From a virus: 29,096 nucleotides of DNA. The DNA lies in IMG/VR virus record IMGVR_UViG_3300044825_001342, positions 1-29,096 of that record; one strand, given 5' to 3'. Below, in pieces: positions 1-7,490 of this stretch (the first letter of the stretch is position 1; each line of letters opens with the position of its first letter). The translations under genes were made by a program, and so were the position numbers. The notes under the pieces are model-generated. The model saw only the letters and a list, made by a program, of their open reading frames with translations, was not told the DNA's origin and searched no databases.

Positions 1-2
1 CG

Positions 3-332
3 GCAGAGCTCCGCGGCGCCGTGGTGATGGAGTTCAGCTTCGGCGGCGTGATGTGGAAGCGCTACCGCGGCACCAGCGCGTGCAAGATCGCCGACAACCA
101 GGCGATCGCGATGCCGTCGAGCGTGCAGGGCGGCGAGGTCTTCATCCAGGCCTTCGCGCCGAACGACACGATTGAGTCCGTCGGCAGCGGCGCGCTCGGC
201 CAGCCCTACTACATGGGCAGCAAGCCCTTGACCGACAGCCAGGGCACGAAGGGCTGGGAGGTGTCGATCCAGTCGCACCCGAAGATGCTCTGCACGCGGC
301 CGGCCTGCATCATCCCGATCACGAAGAGCTGA
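3..332 (+). CDS. Major capsid protein, lambda gpE family (3' part)
   Basis: This is the C-terminal 109 residues of a phage major capsid protein; the reading frame is open to the left edge, so the start lies outside the window. The ending, with [20 protein letters not shown] followed by a block containing [11 protein letters not shown] and a terminal IPITKS, matches the C-terminus typical of the lambda gpE-like capsid family (HK97 fold, shell subunit). The internal ATG at 21 is not the true start, because coding-quality sequence (AELRGAVV) continues upstream of it. It is the first recognisable member of the rightward structural operon and is followed by two hairpins, consistent with separate high-level expression of the capsid subunit. 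The family assignment is from remembered motif pattern. Confidence 0.85.
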   Translation, partial: AELRGAVVMEFSFGGVMWKRYRGTSACKIADNQAIAMPSSVQGGEVFIQAFAPNDTIESVGSGALGQPYYMGSKPLTDSQGTKGWEVSIQSHPKMLCTRPACIIPITKS

Positions 333-333
333 T

Positions 334-389
334 CCGGCTAGACAGCCGGCCGGCGCAACAACGGAAGGGGCGCTCGGCGCCCCTTCTTC
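334..389 (+). terminator. Tandem stem-loops after the capsid gene, second terminator-like
   Basis: Two perfect hairpins follow the capsid stop codon. The first (334-349) has arms CCGGCT/AGCCGG and a 4-base loop. The second (365-385) has 9-bp arms AAGGGGCGC/GCGCCCCTT around a TCG loop, followed by a weak pyrimidine tract (CTTC). The second looks like a partial intrinsic terminator. No clear promoter separates it from the next gene, so read-through, or a role in mRNA 3'-end stability, is likely. Confidence 0.6.
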
Positions 390-408
390 ACTTCCGCAGG
401 AGAACCTT

Positions 409-999
409 ATGCACACCATGTCGACCGCCGCGAAGAACGCGGCACTCGCCGCCCGCGTCACGCTGCTCGGCGCGACCGCGATCCTCGAGCTGTGGAACGG
501 CACCAAGCCGTCGTCACTCGGCAGCCCGGCCGGCACGAAGCTGGCGACGCTGAACCTGCCCAACCCCGCCGCTACCGTCAGCGGGGGCGTGCTGACCTAC
601 GGCACCTATACGCAGACGAACAGCAGCCACTCGCCCGGCACGCCGACCTTCGTGCGCGAGAAGGACAGCAGCGGAAACGTCGTCAGCGACACCGACATCG
701 GCGCGAGCAGCTTCACGGCCGCCATCAGCGGCACGACGATGACCGTCTCGGGCTCCGTGACCGGCTCGCCGCTGGTGGTTGGCATGGAAATCAGCGGCTC
801 CGGCGTCACCGCCGGCACGACGATCACCGCGCTGGGCACCGGCACGGGCGGCAGCGGCACCTACACGGTGAGCGCATCGCAGACCGTGAGCAGCAGCACC
901 CTGACGGCCGCCGGCGGCAATGGGAACTTCAAGTTCACCGGCACCATCGCCACCGGCCAGAACGTCACCGGCACGCTGACGCTGACGCACGGCAACTGA
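409..999 (+). CDS. Small phage structural protein with inserted beta-rich module
   Basis: A 196-residue protein preceded by a good ribosome site (GCAGGAG, 6 bases before ATG). Residues 1-99, with [14 protein letters not shown] and [11 protein letters not shown], resemble a widespread family of small phage virion proteins whose exact role is not established. Residues about 101-167 form a Gly/Ser/Thr-rich module containing [17 protein letters not shown] and [13 protein letters not shown], a segment seen inside many unrelated phage structural proteins; it appears inserted before the C-terminal strand region ([21 protein letters not shown]). It lies directly after the capsid gene and before surface-protein-like genes, so a head decoration or fibre-base role is possible but is inference. 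Confidence 0.7.
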   Translation: MHTMSTAAKNAALAARVTLLGATAILELWNGTKPSSLGSPAGTKLATLNLPNPAATVSGGVLTYGTYTQTNSSHSPGTPTFVREKDSSGNVVSDTDIGASSFTAAISGTTMTVSGSVTGSPLVVGMEISGSGVTAGTTITALGTGTGGSGTYTVSASQTVSSSTLTAAGGNGNFKFTGTIATGQNVTGTLTLTHGN

Positions 1000-1011
1000 T
1001 CGCGGGCTGCC

Positions 1012-2328
1012 ATGGTCCCGATCGCGGCCACGTACAACGTCGGCGCGGCCACACCGATCAACGGCGGGCGCTGGCCGGGCGGGCGCCTGTCCGGCGCTAT
1101 CGCGCTGGGCAACGCCACGCCGGCCGGATCAATGTCGAGCAACACATCGGCACTCGCGGCGGCCCTGACGCTTGACGACATCGCCACAGGGGGCGCGCTC
1201 TCCGACACCGTACCATCGTGGCTGCGCAGCGCCGCTGTGCACGAGTGGGTGGCCGTCCCGAATAGCACCCTTCAAGGCAGCCCCGCATGGCAGGCCATGC
1301 CGACGCCGGGCTTTTGGGGCAACCAGCTTGGCTTCGTGAACGCCGAGAACGGCACCGGCCTGAACGAGGAAACGAGCGAGGTCTGGCTGTTCGGCGGCGG
1401 CCACTCGGACTATGCGGGCAACGAGCTCGCGTCGATCGTGCTGGCAGCGGACAGCCCGGTCTGGCAGCTCCGGTGCACGCGCAGCGAGGCGGCCGCGATG
1501 AAGCCCTACGGCAGCGGCGGAACCGACCCGGCCTGGAACACCGACGGCAAGCCGAACAGCCGACATAGCTACTCGGGAACGCACTTCATCCGCAAGCTGA
1601 ACCGCTACTTCGCCATCGACGGCTACACCTGGGACAGCGCGAACATCCGCCCGATGGGGCCGGCGACGTTCGACGTGGACGCCGGCGCCTGGGAGGCCTC
1701 CGGCACGTGGCCTGCGCCGCCAGGCAGCGACAGCTCGAGCAGCCCAGGCATCTACGCGAAGCACCCCGTCACCGAGGACATCTACTACGGCGCCGGCGGC
1801 GGCTACAAGCTCTTCAAGCTGGACACGACCACGAAGACGTGGACGACGGTCACCAGCGCGATCGGCAGCTACTTCCCCGGCACCGACGTGCAGGCCATCG
1901 ACAGCGCGCGCAACGGGCTCACTGTCCTGAGCACGCGCGCGGGCGCAGGGCTGACGAACACCGTGTTCTTCCGCGTCGACCTCACCACCGGCGTGCGTAC
2001 CGACTTGACGATGCAAGCGAGCGCGGACTGGACGGCCTTCCAAGCCATGAGCACGAACCACGGCGGCCTGCACTACGCCGCGGACCTCGACTGCTTCTTC
2101 TACTGCTTCGGCGGCACGGGCCAGGGCGGCAAGGTCTGGAAGATCACCCACGTCTCTGGCGACACCTGGGCGATCCAGCAACTGACGATGACCGGCGCCA
2201 CCGTGCCAGCCGGCACCGGCGTCGCCAACGGCAACATCCTGAGCCGGTTCCGCTACCTGCCGGCCCTGCGCGCAGTCATGGCATTCCCGGCCGCGAACTC
2301 CCCCATCTACGTCGCAAAGGTGGCCTGA
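1012..2328 (+). CDS. Kelch-like beta-propeller structural protein
   Basis: A 438-residue protein starting 12 bases after the previous stop. Residues 26-41 and 48-63 are two copies of a 16-residue repeat (second copy LAAALTLDDIATGGAL) shared with the next two genes. The rest is a Kelch-like pattern: VWLFGGGHSDY near residue 124, SRHSYSGTHFI near 184, and FYCFGGTGQGGKVWK near 363, with regularly spaced aromatic/Trp and GG pairs. Kelch/galactose-oxidase-type propellers usually bind ligands such as glycans; no catalytic residues are evident. Its position between capsid and connector genes suggests a surface-exposed virion protein. The propeller call is by pattern only and the true blade count is unknown. 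Confidence 0.7.
   Translation: MVPIAATYNVGAATPINGGRWPGGRLSGAIALGNATPAGSMSSNTSALAAALTLDDIATGGALSDTVPSWLRSAAVHEWVAVPNSTLQGSPAWQAMPTPGFWGNQLGFVNAENGTGLNEETSEVWLFGGGHSDYAGNELASIVLAADSPVWQLRCTRSEAAAMKPYGSGGTDPAWNTDGKPNSRHSYSGTHFIRKLNRYFAIDGYTWDSANIRPMGPATFDVDAGAWEASGTWPAPPGSDSSSSPGIYAKHPVTEDIYYGAGGGYKLFKLDTTTKTWTTVTSAIGSYFPGTDVQAIDSARNGLTVLSTRAGAGLTNTVFFRVDLTTGVRTDLTMQASADWTAFQAMSTNHGGLHYAADLDCFFYCFGGTGQGGKVWKITHVSGDTWAIQQLTMTGATVPAGTGVANGNILSRFRYLPALRAVMAFPAANSPIYVAKVA
1087..1200 (+). repeat. Two LDD-type 16-residue repeats (gene at 1012)
   Basis: Codons 1087-1134 encode LSGAIALGNATPAGSM and 1153-1200 encode LAAALTLDDIATGGAL. Both fit the pattern L-x-x-x-x-x-L-D/G-D/N-x-x-x-x-G-x-L/M that recurs in the two genes downstream. 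The first copy is the most diverged of the seven. Confidence 0.65.
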
Positions 2329-2329
2329 G

Positions 2330-3634
2330 ATGGCTGACTTCATCACCGCGGTTGGCACCTACGCAGAGCTGAGCGCCTGGTACAGCGGAATCCCGTCCAG
2401 CGTACCCAGCGGCGACCGCTACATCGCGGAGGTGTCTGGCACTGCCGGCATTGCGATGGGGTCGTCTACGTGGAACACGAAGACCCTCGTGTCGGCCGGC
2501 CAGATCATCATCCGAGCAGCAGCCGGGGCAAAGGCCGGCGGCTCGCCGCCAGCGGCGTACAAAGACGCCGGCGTCGCGACGCTGTATCACACCTTCGGAT
2601 CGCTTGTCACCTTTGGGTCGAACATCGCCGGCGGCTTTGTCCTCGAGGACATTCAACTCGTCAGCTTCCAGAACGGAGGGTTCACCTTCGCCGCGGGCTC
2701 GCGCGTTGACCGCTGCCTTGTGCGCAACACATCCAGCAACGCAAACACCCCGAACTTCACCAGCACCGGCCTGGCGGTCAACTCGATATTCATCCGCGAC
2801 GCCGGCGTCACCGGCGCCGCCATGCAGGCGTCAGGTACCGGGGCCCACACAAGCAACACCTTCATCACGTTCGCAGACGGCGTCGCGCTTGCGCTGAGCG
2901 GCACGTTCCAGAACGCGGCGTGGAAGAACAACTACGCGGTCAACCTGAGCGGCGGCAGCGCGGACCCGTGGCCATCGCCGCCGACGAGCTTCTTTTCTGG
3001 CGCCTCAAACAACGCGACATCGCTCGGCACGCAGGGCAACTGCCCCGGGTCGTCGGCGGTTGTCGGCGCCAGCGGCGCCGCAAACTTCGCCGCAGTCGGC
3101 ACCGGCGCAACGACCATGAACGCGACGCCGGTCGCAGGATCGGCGCTGCGCAACGCCGGCGTCGTGGCGTCAAGCAACGGCGGCGTCGACTGGTACAACG
3201 CCACGAGGCCCGGCACCCCCGGCATCGGAGCGGCAGAGTACGCCGCGCCGGCCTCGACCATCAGCGGCAACGCCACCCTTGACAACATCGCGCCGGCCGG
3301 CGAGCTGATCGTCAGCCTGAGCGGCATCGCCGGCGGCCTGACGCTCGACGACTACATGCCAGGCGGCACGCTCGACGTCGCCCCCGGGGCCATCGTCGTG
3401 CCCGAGCTGCGCAACTGGGCAGGCAGCCTGCAGGCCGGCGTCACGGTGCCAGTCGTGACCGTGTGCAGGCTGTCAGACGGCGCGCAGGTGCTGACGCTGA
3501 CAAACCAGGTAAGCGACGGCAGCGGCCACATCAACATCGCCAGCGCTTCGATCATCACCGGGACCTGGTACATGGTCGTCGGCTGGAACGCCGACGCCTC
3601 CGCGCGATTCGCGCGCCCCGTGCAGGCCACATGA
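2330..3634 (+). CDS. Beta-helix-like phage surface protein with LDD repeats
   Basis: A 434-residue protein whose ATG is one base after the previous stop (TGAGATG), implying coupled translation. Residues about 1-300 read like a right-handed parallel beta-helix: short hydrophobic strands alternating with N/G/S-rich turns (GGFVLEDIQLVSFQNGGFTF, SRVDRCLVRNTSSN, NSIFIRDAGV, NTFITFADGVAL), ending with PGTPGIGAAEYA, a pattern typical of phage and bacterial beta-helix proteins. Two 16-residue LDD repeats follow (residues 311-348), then a C-terminal beta-sandwich-like domain of about 80 residues with VVTVCRLSDGAQV and TGTWYMVVGWNADA. It lacks an obvious catalytic site, so glycan binding or cleavage is only a possibility. 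The fold is inferred from pattern. Confidence 0.7.
   Translation: MADFITAVGTYAELSAWYSGIPSSVPSGDRYIAEVSGTAGIAMGSSTWNTKTLVSAGQIIIRAAAGAKAGGSPPAAYKDAGVATLYHTFGSLVTFGSNIAGGFVLEDIQLVSFQNGGFTFAAGSRVDRCLVRNTSSNANTPNFTSTGLAVNSIFIRDAGVTGAAMQASGTGAHTSNTFITFADGVALALSGTFQNAAWKNNYAVNLSGGSADPWPSPPTSFFSGASNNATSLGTQGNCPGSSAVVGASGAANFAAVGTGATTMNATPVAGSALRNAGVVASSNGGVDWYNATRPGTPGIGAAEYAAPASTISGNATLDNIAPAGELIVSLSGIAGGLTLDDYMPGGTLDVAPGAIVVPELRNWAGSLQAGVTVPVVTVCRLSDGAQVLTLTNQVSDGSGHINIASASIITGTWYMVVGWNADASARFARPVQAT
3260..3373 (+). repeat. Two LDD-type 16-residue repeats (gene at 2330)
   Basis: Codons 3260-3307 encode ISGNATLDNIAPAGEL and 3326-3373 encode IAGGLTLDDYMPGGTL, separated by six residues. They match the repeat in the upstream and downstream genes closely enough to propose common descent. 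Confidence 0.75.
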
Positions 3635-4302
3635 GCACGAGCTACGGCGCCACGCCGCCAGGCATCACCGGCACCCACTACGGCGGCGCCGGGCTCGGCC
3701 TTGCGGGCTCGCTGATCCCGAGCGAAGGCCTGGACGGCCCGGGCTACCTCTACGCGGGCCTGTCGCTGCCAGACGACGCGGCGCGGGAGATCCGCGGGCC
3801 GATCACCAGGTGGCCGGCCGGGACGCTGACGGTCTTCGAGGACAGCAGCTTCCACTACACCGGGCCCACGGACTACGCGCTCTTCAGGGTCTACGTCGAC
3901 GGCGTCGCCCTGACCGACGACATCGGGAACGGGCCCGGCATCGGGCTGATCTTCCTCGGCGTCGGCGCCGAGCAGCCGACGCTATCGGGGACCGCGGCGC
4001 TCGACGACATTCAGCCAGGCGGAGCGCTGGAAACAATCGCCGCCTCGCAACTGGCAGGCGGCGCGGCCCTTGACGACCTGACCGCCGCGGGATCGCTGGC
4101 GTCGCTGGCGCCCGGAGAGTCCGAGCTGTCGGGCGGCGCCACGCTGGCCGACGCCACGCCAGGCGGCGGGCTGTTCTCGCTCGCCACGCAGCCGACCGCC
4201 ACACCCGGATTCACGGCCCGCCGCGCGCCGTGGGACTTCACCGCCAGGCGCGCGCGGCCGGTGTTCGCAGCGACAATCGACGGGCCGAAACGTCGAGCAT
4301 GA
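3631..4302 (+). CDS. Virion-associated protein with three LDD repeats
   Basis: A 223-residue protein; the start is the ATG in an ATGA overlap with the previous stop. Upstream in-frame codons encode Arg/His-rich shadow sequence, so that start is preferred. Residues 1-115 form an unrecognised domain with SEGLDGPGYLYAGLSLPDD and LFRVYVDGVALTDD. Residues 118-181 contain three repeats of the LDD type, and the C-terminus is basic and aromatic with a duplicated FTARRA motif. I do not recognise the family. Sharing the repeat with two neighbouring beta-rich proteins suggests that the three proteins assemble together or bind the same site, perhaps on the head. Confidence 0.7.
   Translation: MSTSYGATPPGITGTHYGGAGLGLAGSLIPSEGLDGPGYLYAGLSLPDDAAREIRGPITRWPAGTLTVFEDSSFHYTGPTDYALFRVYVDGVALTDDIGNGPGIGLIFLGVGAEQPTLSGTAALDDIQPGGALETIAASQLAGGAALDDLTAAGSLASLAPGESELSGGATLADATPGGGLFSLATQPTATPGFTARRAPWDFTARRARPVFAATIDGPKRRA
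3982..4173 (+). repeat. Three LDD-type 16-residue repeats (gene at 3631)
   Basis: Codons 3982-4029 encode LSGTAALDDIQPGGAL, 4051-4098 encode LAGGAALDDLTAAGSL and 4126-4173 encode LSGGATLADATPGGGL, with 7- and 9-residue linkers. They are the clearest tandem set and define the consensus L-S/A-G-G-A-A/T-L-D-D-I-x-P-G-G-x-L. Confidence 0.8.
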
Positions 4303-4309
4303 GGGCAGC

Positions 4310-4609
4310 ATGACCACGCGCACCAGCACCAAGGATCCGGGCGAAATCGTGACGCTGGAGTTCGACTTCGCGGCCTTCGGCACGCCGTCGTCGCCCGACA
4401 TCACGGTCGACGTGCACCGCGGCACCGACGAAAACCCAGACGCCGTGCGGCTGGGATCGGCCACGGTGTCAGGCACCAAGGTGCTGCAGCAGATGACCGC
4501 AGGCGTCTCCGGCGTTGACTACTGGGTGCGCTGCTACGCCTCGGTCGGCAGCGACCGGCCGCTGATCGACATGATCGTGCCGGTGCGCAGCCGGCCCACC
4601 GCAGCCTGA
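4310..4609 (+). CDS. Small phage beta-sandwich-like structural protein
   Basis: A 99-residue protein with ribosome site GAGGG four bases before ATG. It begins with a TKDPGEIVTLEFDF motif and ends with YWVRCYASVGSDRPLIDMIV. This layout resembles the roughly 100-residue beta proteins often found just before the gp36 (DUF1320) gene in Mu/D3112-like and related phages. The function is not established; an accessory head or connector role is inferred from position. The next gene starts after an AGGAGGG site that overlaps this stop codon. Confidence 0.7.
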   Translation: MTTRTSTKDPGEIVTLEFDFAAFGTPSSPDITVDVHRGTDENPDAVRLGSATVSGTKVLQQMTAGVSGVDYWVRCYASVGSDRPLIDMIVPVRSRPTAA

Positions 4610-4622
4610 GGAGGGCGCCACG

Positions 4623-5021
4623 ATGGCCTACATCACCAGCGAGGACTTCGAAGAGGCGTTTGGCGCGCAGGAGCTCGAGGACCTGCTGCGCGACGCCGCA
4701 GACTTCGAGAAGTCAGAGGCTGCCGCGGCCAGCCTGATCGACGGCTACATCGCCGGCCGCTACGCGCTACCGCTGGCGGCCGTTCCGGCCGTCGTCAAGG
4801 GCTGGGCGCTCGACATCACGCGCTACCGGCTGTGGGACGAGCAGGCACCCGAGGAGGTGCGGCGCCGCTACGAGGACGCGCTCGCGCAGCTCCGCGACCT
4901 GGCCGCCGAGAAGCTGGCCCTGCCGGCAGACGCGATCGGCGCGACGGCCACCGGCAGCTTCATCGCCGAGGGCTACAGCGCGACGCGCGTGTTCACGGCC
5001 ACCACGCTGACGGACTACTGA
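4623..5021 (+). CDS. Head-tail connector protein, Mu gp36 / DUF1320 family
   Basis: A 132-residue protein with a strong ribosome site (AGGAGGG, 7 bases before ATG). The opening MAYITSEDFEEAFGAQELED, the SLIDGYIAGRYALPL segment at about residues 39-53, and the helix with DITRYRLWDE are typical of the phage gp36/DUF1320 family. The family is mostly helical, about 130-150 residues, and is thought to form part of the head-completion or connector ring. Length and position between head and tail genes agree. The next gene starts two bases after this stop. Confidence 0.88.
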   Translation: MAYITSEDFEEAFGAQELEDLLRDAADFEKSEAAAASLIDGYIAGRYALPLAAVPAVVKGWALDITRYRLWDEQAPEEVRRRYEDALAQLRDLAAEKLALPADAIGATATGSFIAEGYSATRVFTATTLTDY

Positions 5022-5023
5022 GC

Positions 5024-5674
5024 GTGGCCACGTCAGGGAAGCTCACCGTCAAGCTCGACGACGCGGCCGCGCTCGCAAAGCTGCACGCCCTCGACGCGGC
5101 GGCCGGCAACATGCAGCCGGTCTACGCGACGATCGGCGCCGCGCTGGTGAACCGCATCCGGCTGTGCTTCAAGCTGGGCGTCGACCCGTGGAACAAGCCC
5201 TGGCAGGCCCTGAAGTGGCGCGCGCCGGCGGTGAAGCAAGCCGTCGGCAAGTACGGCGGCACCATGGACGAGCGGGACAAGGCCGGCAACCTCAAGCTCA
5301 CCGCGAAGGGCCGCAAGCAACTCGCGGCGAACGAGGCCGGCAAGGCCGGGCAGCCGCTGCGCGACACCGGCCTGCTGCAGCGCTCGATCTCCGCCGCGGC
5401 AGACCCCGGCGGCGTCACGGTCGGCACGAACCTGCGGCAGGCGCGGATCCACCAGTTCGGCGGCGTCATCAAGCCTGTGAAGAAGCCTGTGCTCGTCTTC
5501 CCGGGCCCGACCGGCGAGCTGATCTTCGCCAAGAAGGTGACGATCCCCGCGCGGCCATACCTGCCGCTGCGCCGCTACGGCGCGGCCGTCGAACTGCCGC
5601 CGGCCTGGGCGCTGCTGGTGACGCGCGCCGTGAAGGCGCACCTGGCGGCCGCCATCGAAACGGAGACCGCCTAA
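5024..5674 (+). CDS. Virion morphogenesis protein, Mu gpG / P2 gpS-like
   Basis: A 216-residue protein starting at GTG 5024, two bases after the previous stop; longer in-frame extensions run through the upstream gene and are shadow. The motif series LRDTGLLQRSISA, VGTNLRQARIHQFGG and the C-terminal IPARPYLPL are hallmarks of the phage virion morphogenesis (tail completion) family that includes Mu gpG and P2 gpS. The role is in head-tail joining or tail completion. It overlaps the next gene by TAATG, implying coupling. About 150 residues is usual; this one carries an extra basic region around residues 60-105. Confidence 0.85.
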   Translation: MATSGKLTVKLDDAAALAKLHALDAAAGNMQPVYATIGAALVNRIRLCFKLGVDPWNKPWQALKWRAPAVKQAVGKYGGTMDERDKAGNLKLTAKGRKQLAANEAGKAGQPLRDTGLLQRSISAAADPGGVTVGTNLRQARIHQFGGVIKPVKKPVLVFPGPTGELIFAKKVTIPARPYLPLRRYGAAVELPPAWALLVTRAVKAHLAAAIETETA

Positions 5675-6105
5675 TGTTTGCAGACATTGAGCAGACGATC
5701 CTCGACCGGCTGCGCGCGAAGCTGCCGGCATCCGTGCACATCGACACCGAGGCGCAGCTCTCGAAGGTCACCGACCTGCGCCAGAAGGCGCCGGCCGTGT
5801 GGCTGATCTATGACGGCTTCCGCCTCGGCGACAAGATCGTGCCGACCGGCCAGGTGCAGCAGATCGTGATGGAGTGGTTCGTCGTCGTCGCCGCGAAGAG
5901 CGCGCGCGGCGGCGGAGACCCGACATCGGCAAGGGACGAGGCGAGCGGCCTGTGCGCGCAGGTGCTCGATGCGCTGCTCGGCTTCCACCTCGGGCGCGGC
6001 CAATATTTGCACCTAGCAGACGCGCCCGGCCCTACCTACAGTGGCGGCTACTGCCACGTCCCGCTGGCATTCACCAACTCGGCCACGTTCAAGGGCCAGG
6101 CTTAA
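5674..6105 (+). CDS. Tail terminator-like protein, Mu gp37 / DUF1834-like
   Basis: A 143-residue protein whose ATG shares its A with the previous TAA (TAATG). It has an N-terminal helix (MFADIEQTILDRLRAKLP), alternating strands (QQIVMEWFVVVAAKSARG) and a C-terminal YCHVPLAFTN, as expected for the small alpha/beta tail-terminator or minor tail proteins of Mu-like phages. Its place, just before the tail tube gene and after a gpG-like gene, supports a tail-terminator role. The family name is by position and general pattern rather than a diagnostic motif. Confidence 0.7.
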   Translation: MFADIEQTILDRLRAKLPASVHIDTEAQLSKVTDLRQKAPAVWLIYDGFRLGDKIVPTGQVQQIVMEWFVVVAAKSARGGGDPTSARDEASGLCAQVLDALLGFHLGRGQYLHLADAPGPTYSGGYCHVPLAFTNSATFKGQA

Positions 6106-6120
6106 CCGGAGAGCATCACC

Positions 6121-7038
6121 ATGTCGGACTATTCCTACCTCGGCAGCGGCAAGGTCTACGCGCGCGAGATCGGTGGCTCCGCCGGCCACATCTTCCTCGG
6201 CAACTGCTCGGCGATGAACTTCGCCGTGACCGAGGACACGAAAGAGCTGAAGGACTTCACGCAGCCCGGCGGCGGCACCTACAACGAGGTGAAGCGGGTC
6301 AGCGCTGTCGAGGCGTCCGGCACGATGCACGACCTGAACGCCGCGAACCTCGCGCGCCACCTGTACGGCGCGGCCAGCGCGGTGACGTCCGGCGCGATCA
6401 CGAACGAGGCGGTCACGGTCTACCCGGACGCATTCACGCCGCTGGCCTACCTGCCCGCGACTTCGCCGGCCCCGGTGGTCTCCCTCGGCGACGGCGCCGC
6501 CGCCCGGGCGAACACGACCGCCTACGCACTCGGCGCCTACGTGGTCCCGGCATCGGCGAACGGCTTCTACTACAAGGCGACCGCGGCCGGCACCAGCGCG
6601 GGCACCGTGCCGACCTACCCGACGACCGTCGGCGGCACCGTGACCGACGGCACCGTCACGTGGACCTGCGCCGGCAAGGTCGCGCCGGTGGCCGACACCG
6701 ACTACGAGGTGCGAAGCGGCGGCATCTTCTTCTACGCGGGCAAGGTCCTCGCCGGCGAGGCCGCGCAGGTCGACTACACCAAGGTCGCCGCCGACCTCGT
6801 GCAGGCGCTGGTGGCCAGCGCGAAGGAATACGAGATCGTCTTCGACGGTCTCAACGAAGCCCGCAGCGGCAAGCGCACGCGCATCACCGCGTACCGCGTC
6901 AAGGCCGGCGCGCTGGCGAACCTCGCGCTGATCGGCGAGGAGTACGCTGCGATCGAGTGGACCGGCAAGCTGCTGAAGGACACGTCGAAGACCGGCGTCG
7001 GCATCAGCCAGTACTTCAAGGTCGACATCGAGGCCTGA
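6121..7038 (+). CDS. Major tail tube protein with inserted beta module
   Basis: A 305-residue protein with a GGAG site before the ATG. The N-terminal half (GSGKVYAREIGGSAGHIFLG, then VKRVSAVEASGTMHDLNAAN) and the C-terminal half (EYEIVFDGLN, SGKRTRITAYRV, GISQYFKVDIEA) match the pattern of siphovirus tail tube subunits that polymerise into the tail shaft. Residues about 126-186 form a module containing TTAYALGAYVV, GFYYKATAAGTSAG and GTVTDGTVTWTC, which resembles small carbohydrate-binding-like inserts in phage structural proteins and is probably displayed on the outside of the tube. It sits immediately before the two assembly chaperones, as usual. Confidence 0.85.
   Translation: MSDYSYLGSGKVYAREIGGSAGHIFLGNCSAMNFAVTEDTKELKDFTQPGGGTYNEVKRVSAVEASGTMHDLNAANLARHLYGAASAVTSGAITNEAVTVYPDAFTPLAYLPATSPAPVVSLGDGAAARANTTAYALGAYVVPASANGFYYKATAAGTSAGTVPTYPTTVGGTVTDGTVTWTCAGKVAPVADTDYEVRSGGIFFYAGKVLAGEAAQVDYTKVAADLVQALVASAKEYEIVFDGLNEARSGKRTRITAYRVKAGALANLALIGEEYAAIEWTGKLLKDTSKTGVGISQYFKVDIEA
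6496..6678 (+). other. Inserted module inside the tail tube gene
   Basis: These codons encode residues 126-186 of the tail tube protein. The Thr/Tyr/Gly-rich unit ends in PTTVGGTVTDGTVTWTCAGK and interrupts what is otherwise a contiguous tube-protein pattern. The same unit type recurs in unrelated phage structural genes, which suggests a mobile, surface-exposed domain. Confidence 0.6.
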
Positions 7039-7040
7039 GC

Positions 7041-7490
7041 GTGAGCGACGAATTCGACGCGATCGCGCCGCGCGAGGACACGCTCGAACTGTCGGGCGCG
7101 TCCTTCCGCATCGCGCCGATCACCGTCGACCTGCTGCCGCCCTTCGCGCGCGCGCTGCGGCCGATCATGCCGGTGCTCACCGAGCTCGCGCAGATCTCGG
7201 ACGACGCCGACCCGACCTACGTGGCCGACACGCTGCTCGAGCTCATCACTGACAGCGGCGAGCAGATCCACGAGGCCGTCGCGGTTGCCGTCGCCCAGGA
7301 CAAGGCGCAGATCGCGGCCGCGCGCGCCCGCGTGGGCGCGCTGAACGCGGCGGACTTCGTCGTGCTCACGATGCGCGTGCTGAAGGTGAACGCCGATTTT
7401 TTCGCCCGGCGCCTCCTGCCCCTGCTGTCGCAGGCCGCACGGGAGGCAAGGGCAGTGGTTGGGGCTGGGCCGACACCATCGGCGCCCTGA
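7041..7490 (+). CDS. Tail assembly chaperone, gpG analogue (unshifted form)
   Basis: A 149-residue protein starting at GTG 7041, two bases after the tail tube stop. It is acidic at the N-terminus (VSDEFDAIAPREDTLELSG) and helical, with PFARALRPIMPVLTELAQI and LNAADFVVLTMRVLKVNADFF. Its location between tail tube and tape measure genes is that of lambda gpG, which binds the tape measure protein during tail assembly. A slippery heptamer at 7397-7403 in its last third permits a -1 shift to a longer product. Residues after the slip site (ARRLLPLLSQAA onward) exist only in the unshifted form. Confidence 0.8.
   Translation: MSDEFDAIAPREDTLELSGASFRIAPITVDLLPPFARALRPIMPVLTELAQISDDADPTYVADTLLELITDSGEQIHEAVAVAVAQDKAQIAAARARVGALNAADFVVLTMRVLKVNADFFARRLLPLLSQAAREARAVVGAGPTPSAP

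Noticed and set aside
1129-2358. A 409-codon minus-strand frame opposite the Kelch-like gene
   Set aside because: Arg/Ala/Val-rich shadow without domain pattern, ribosome site or operon context.
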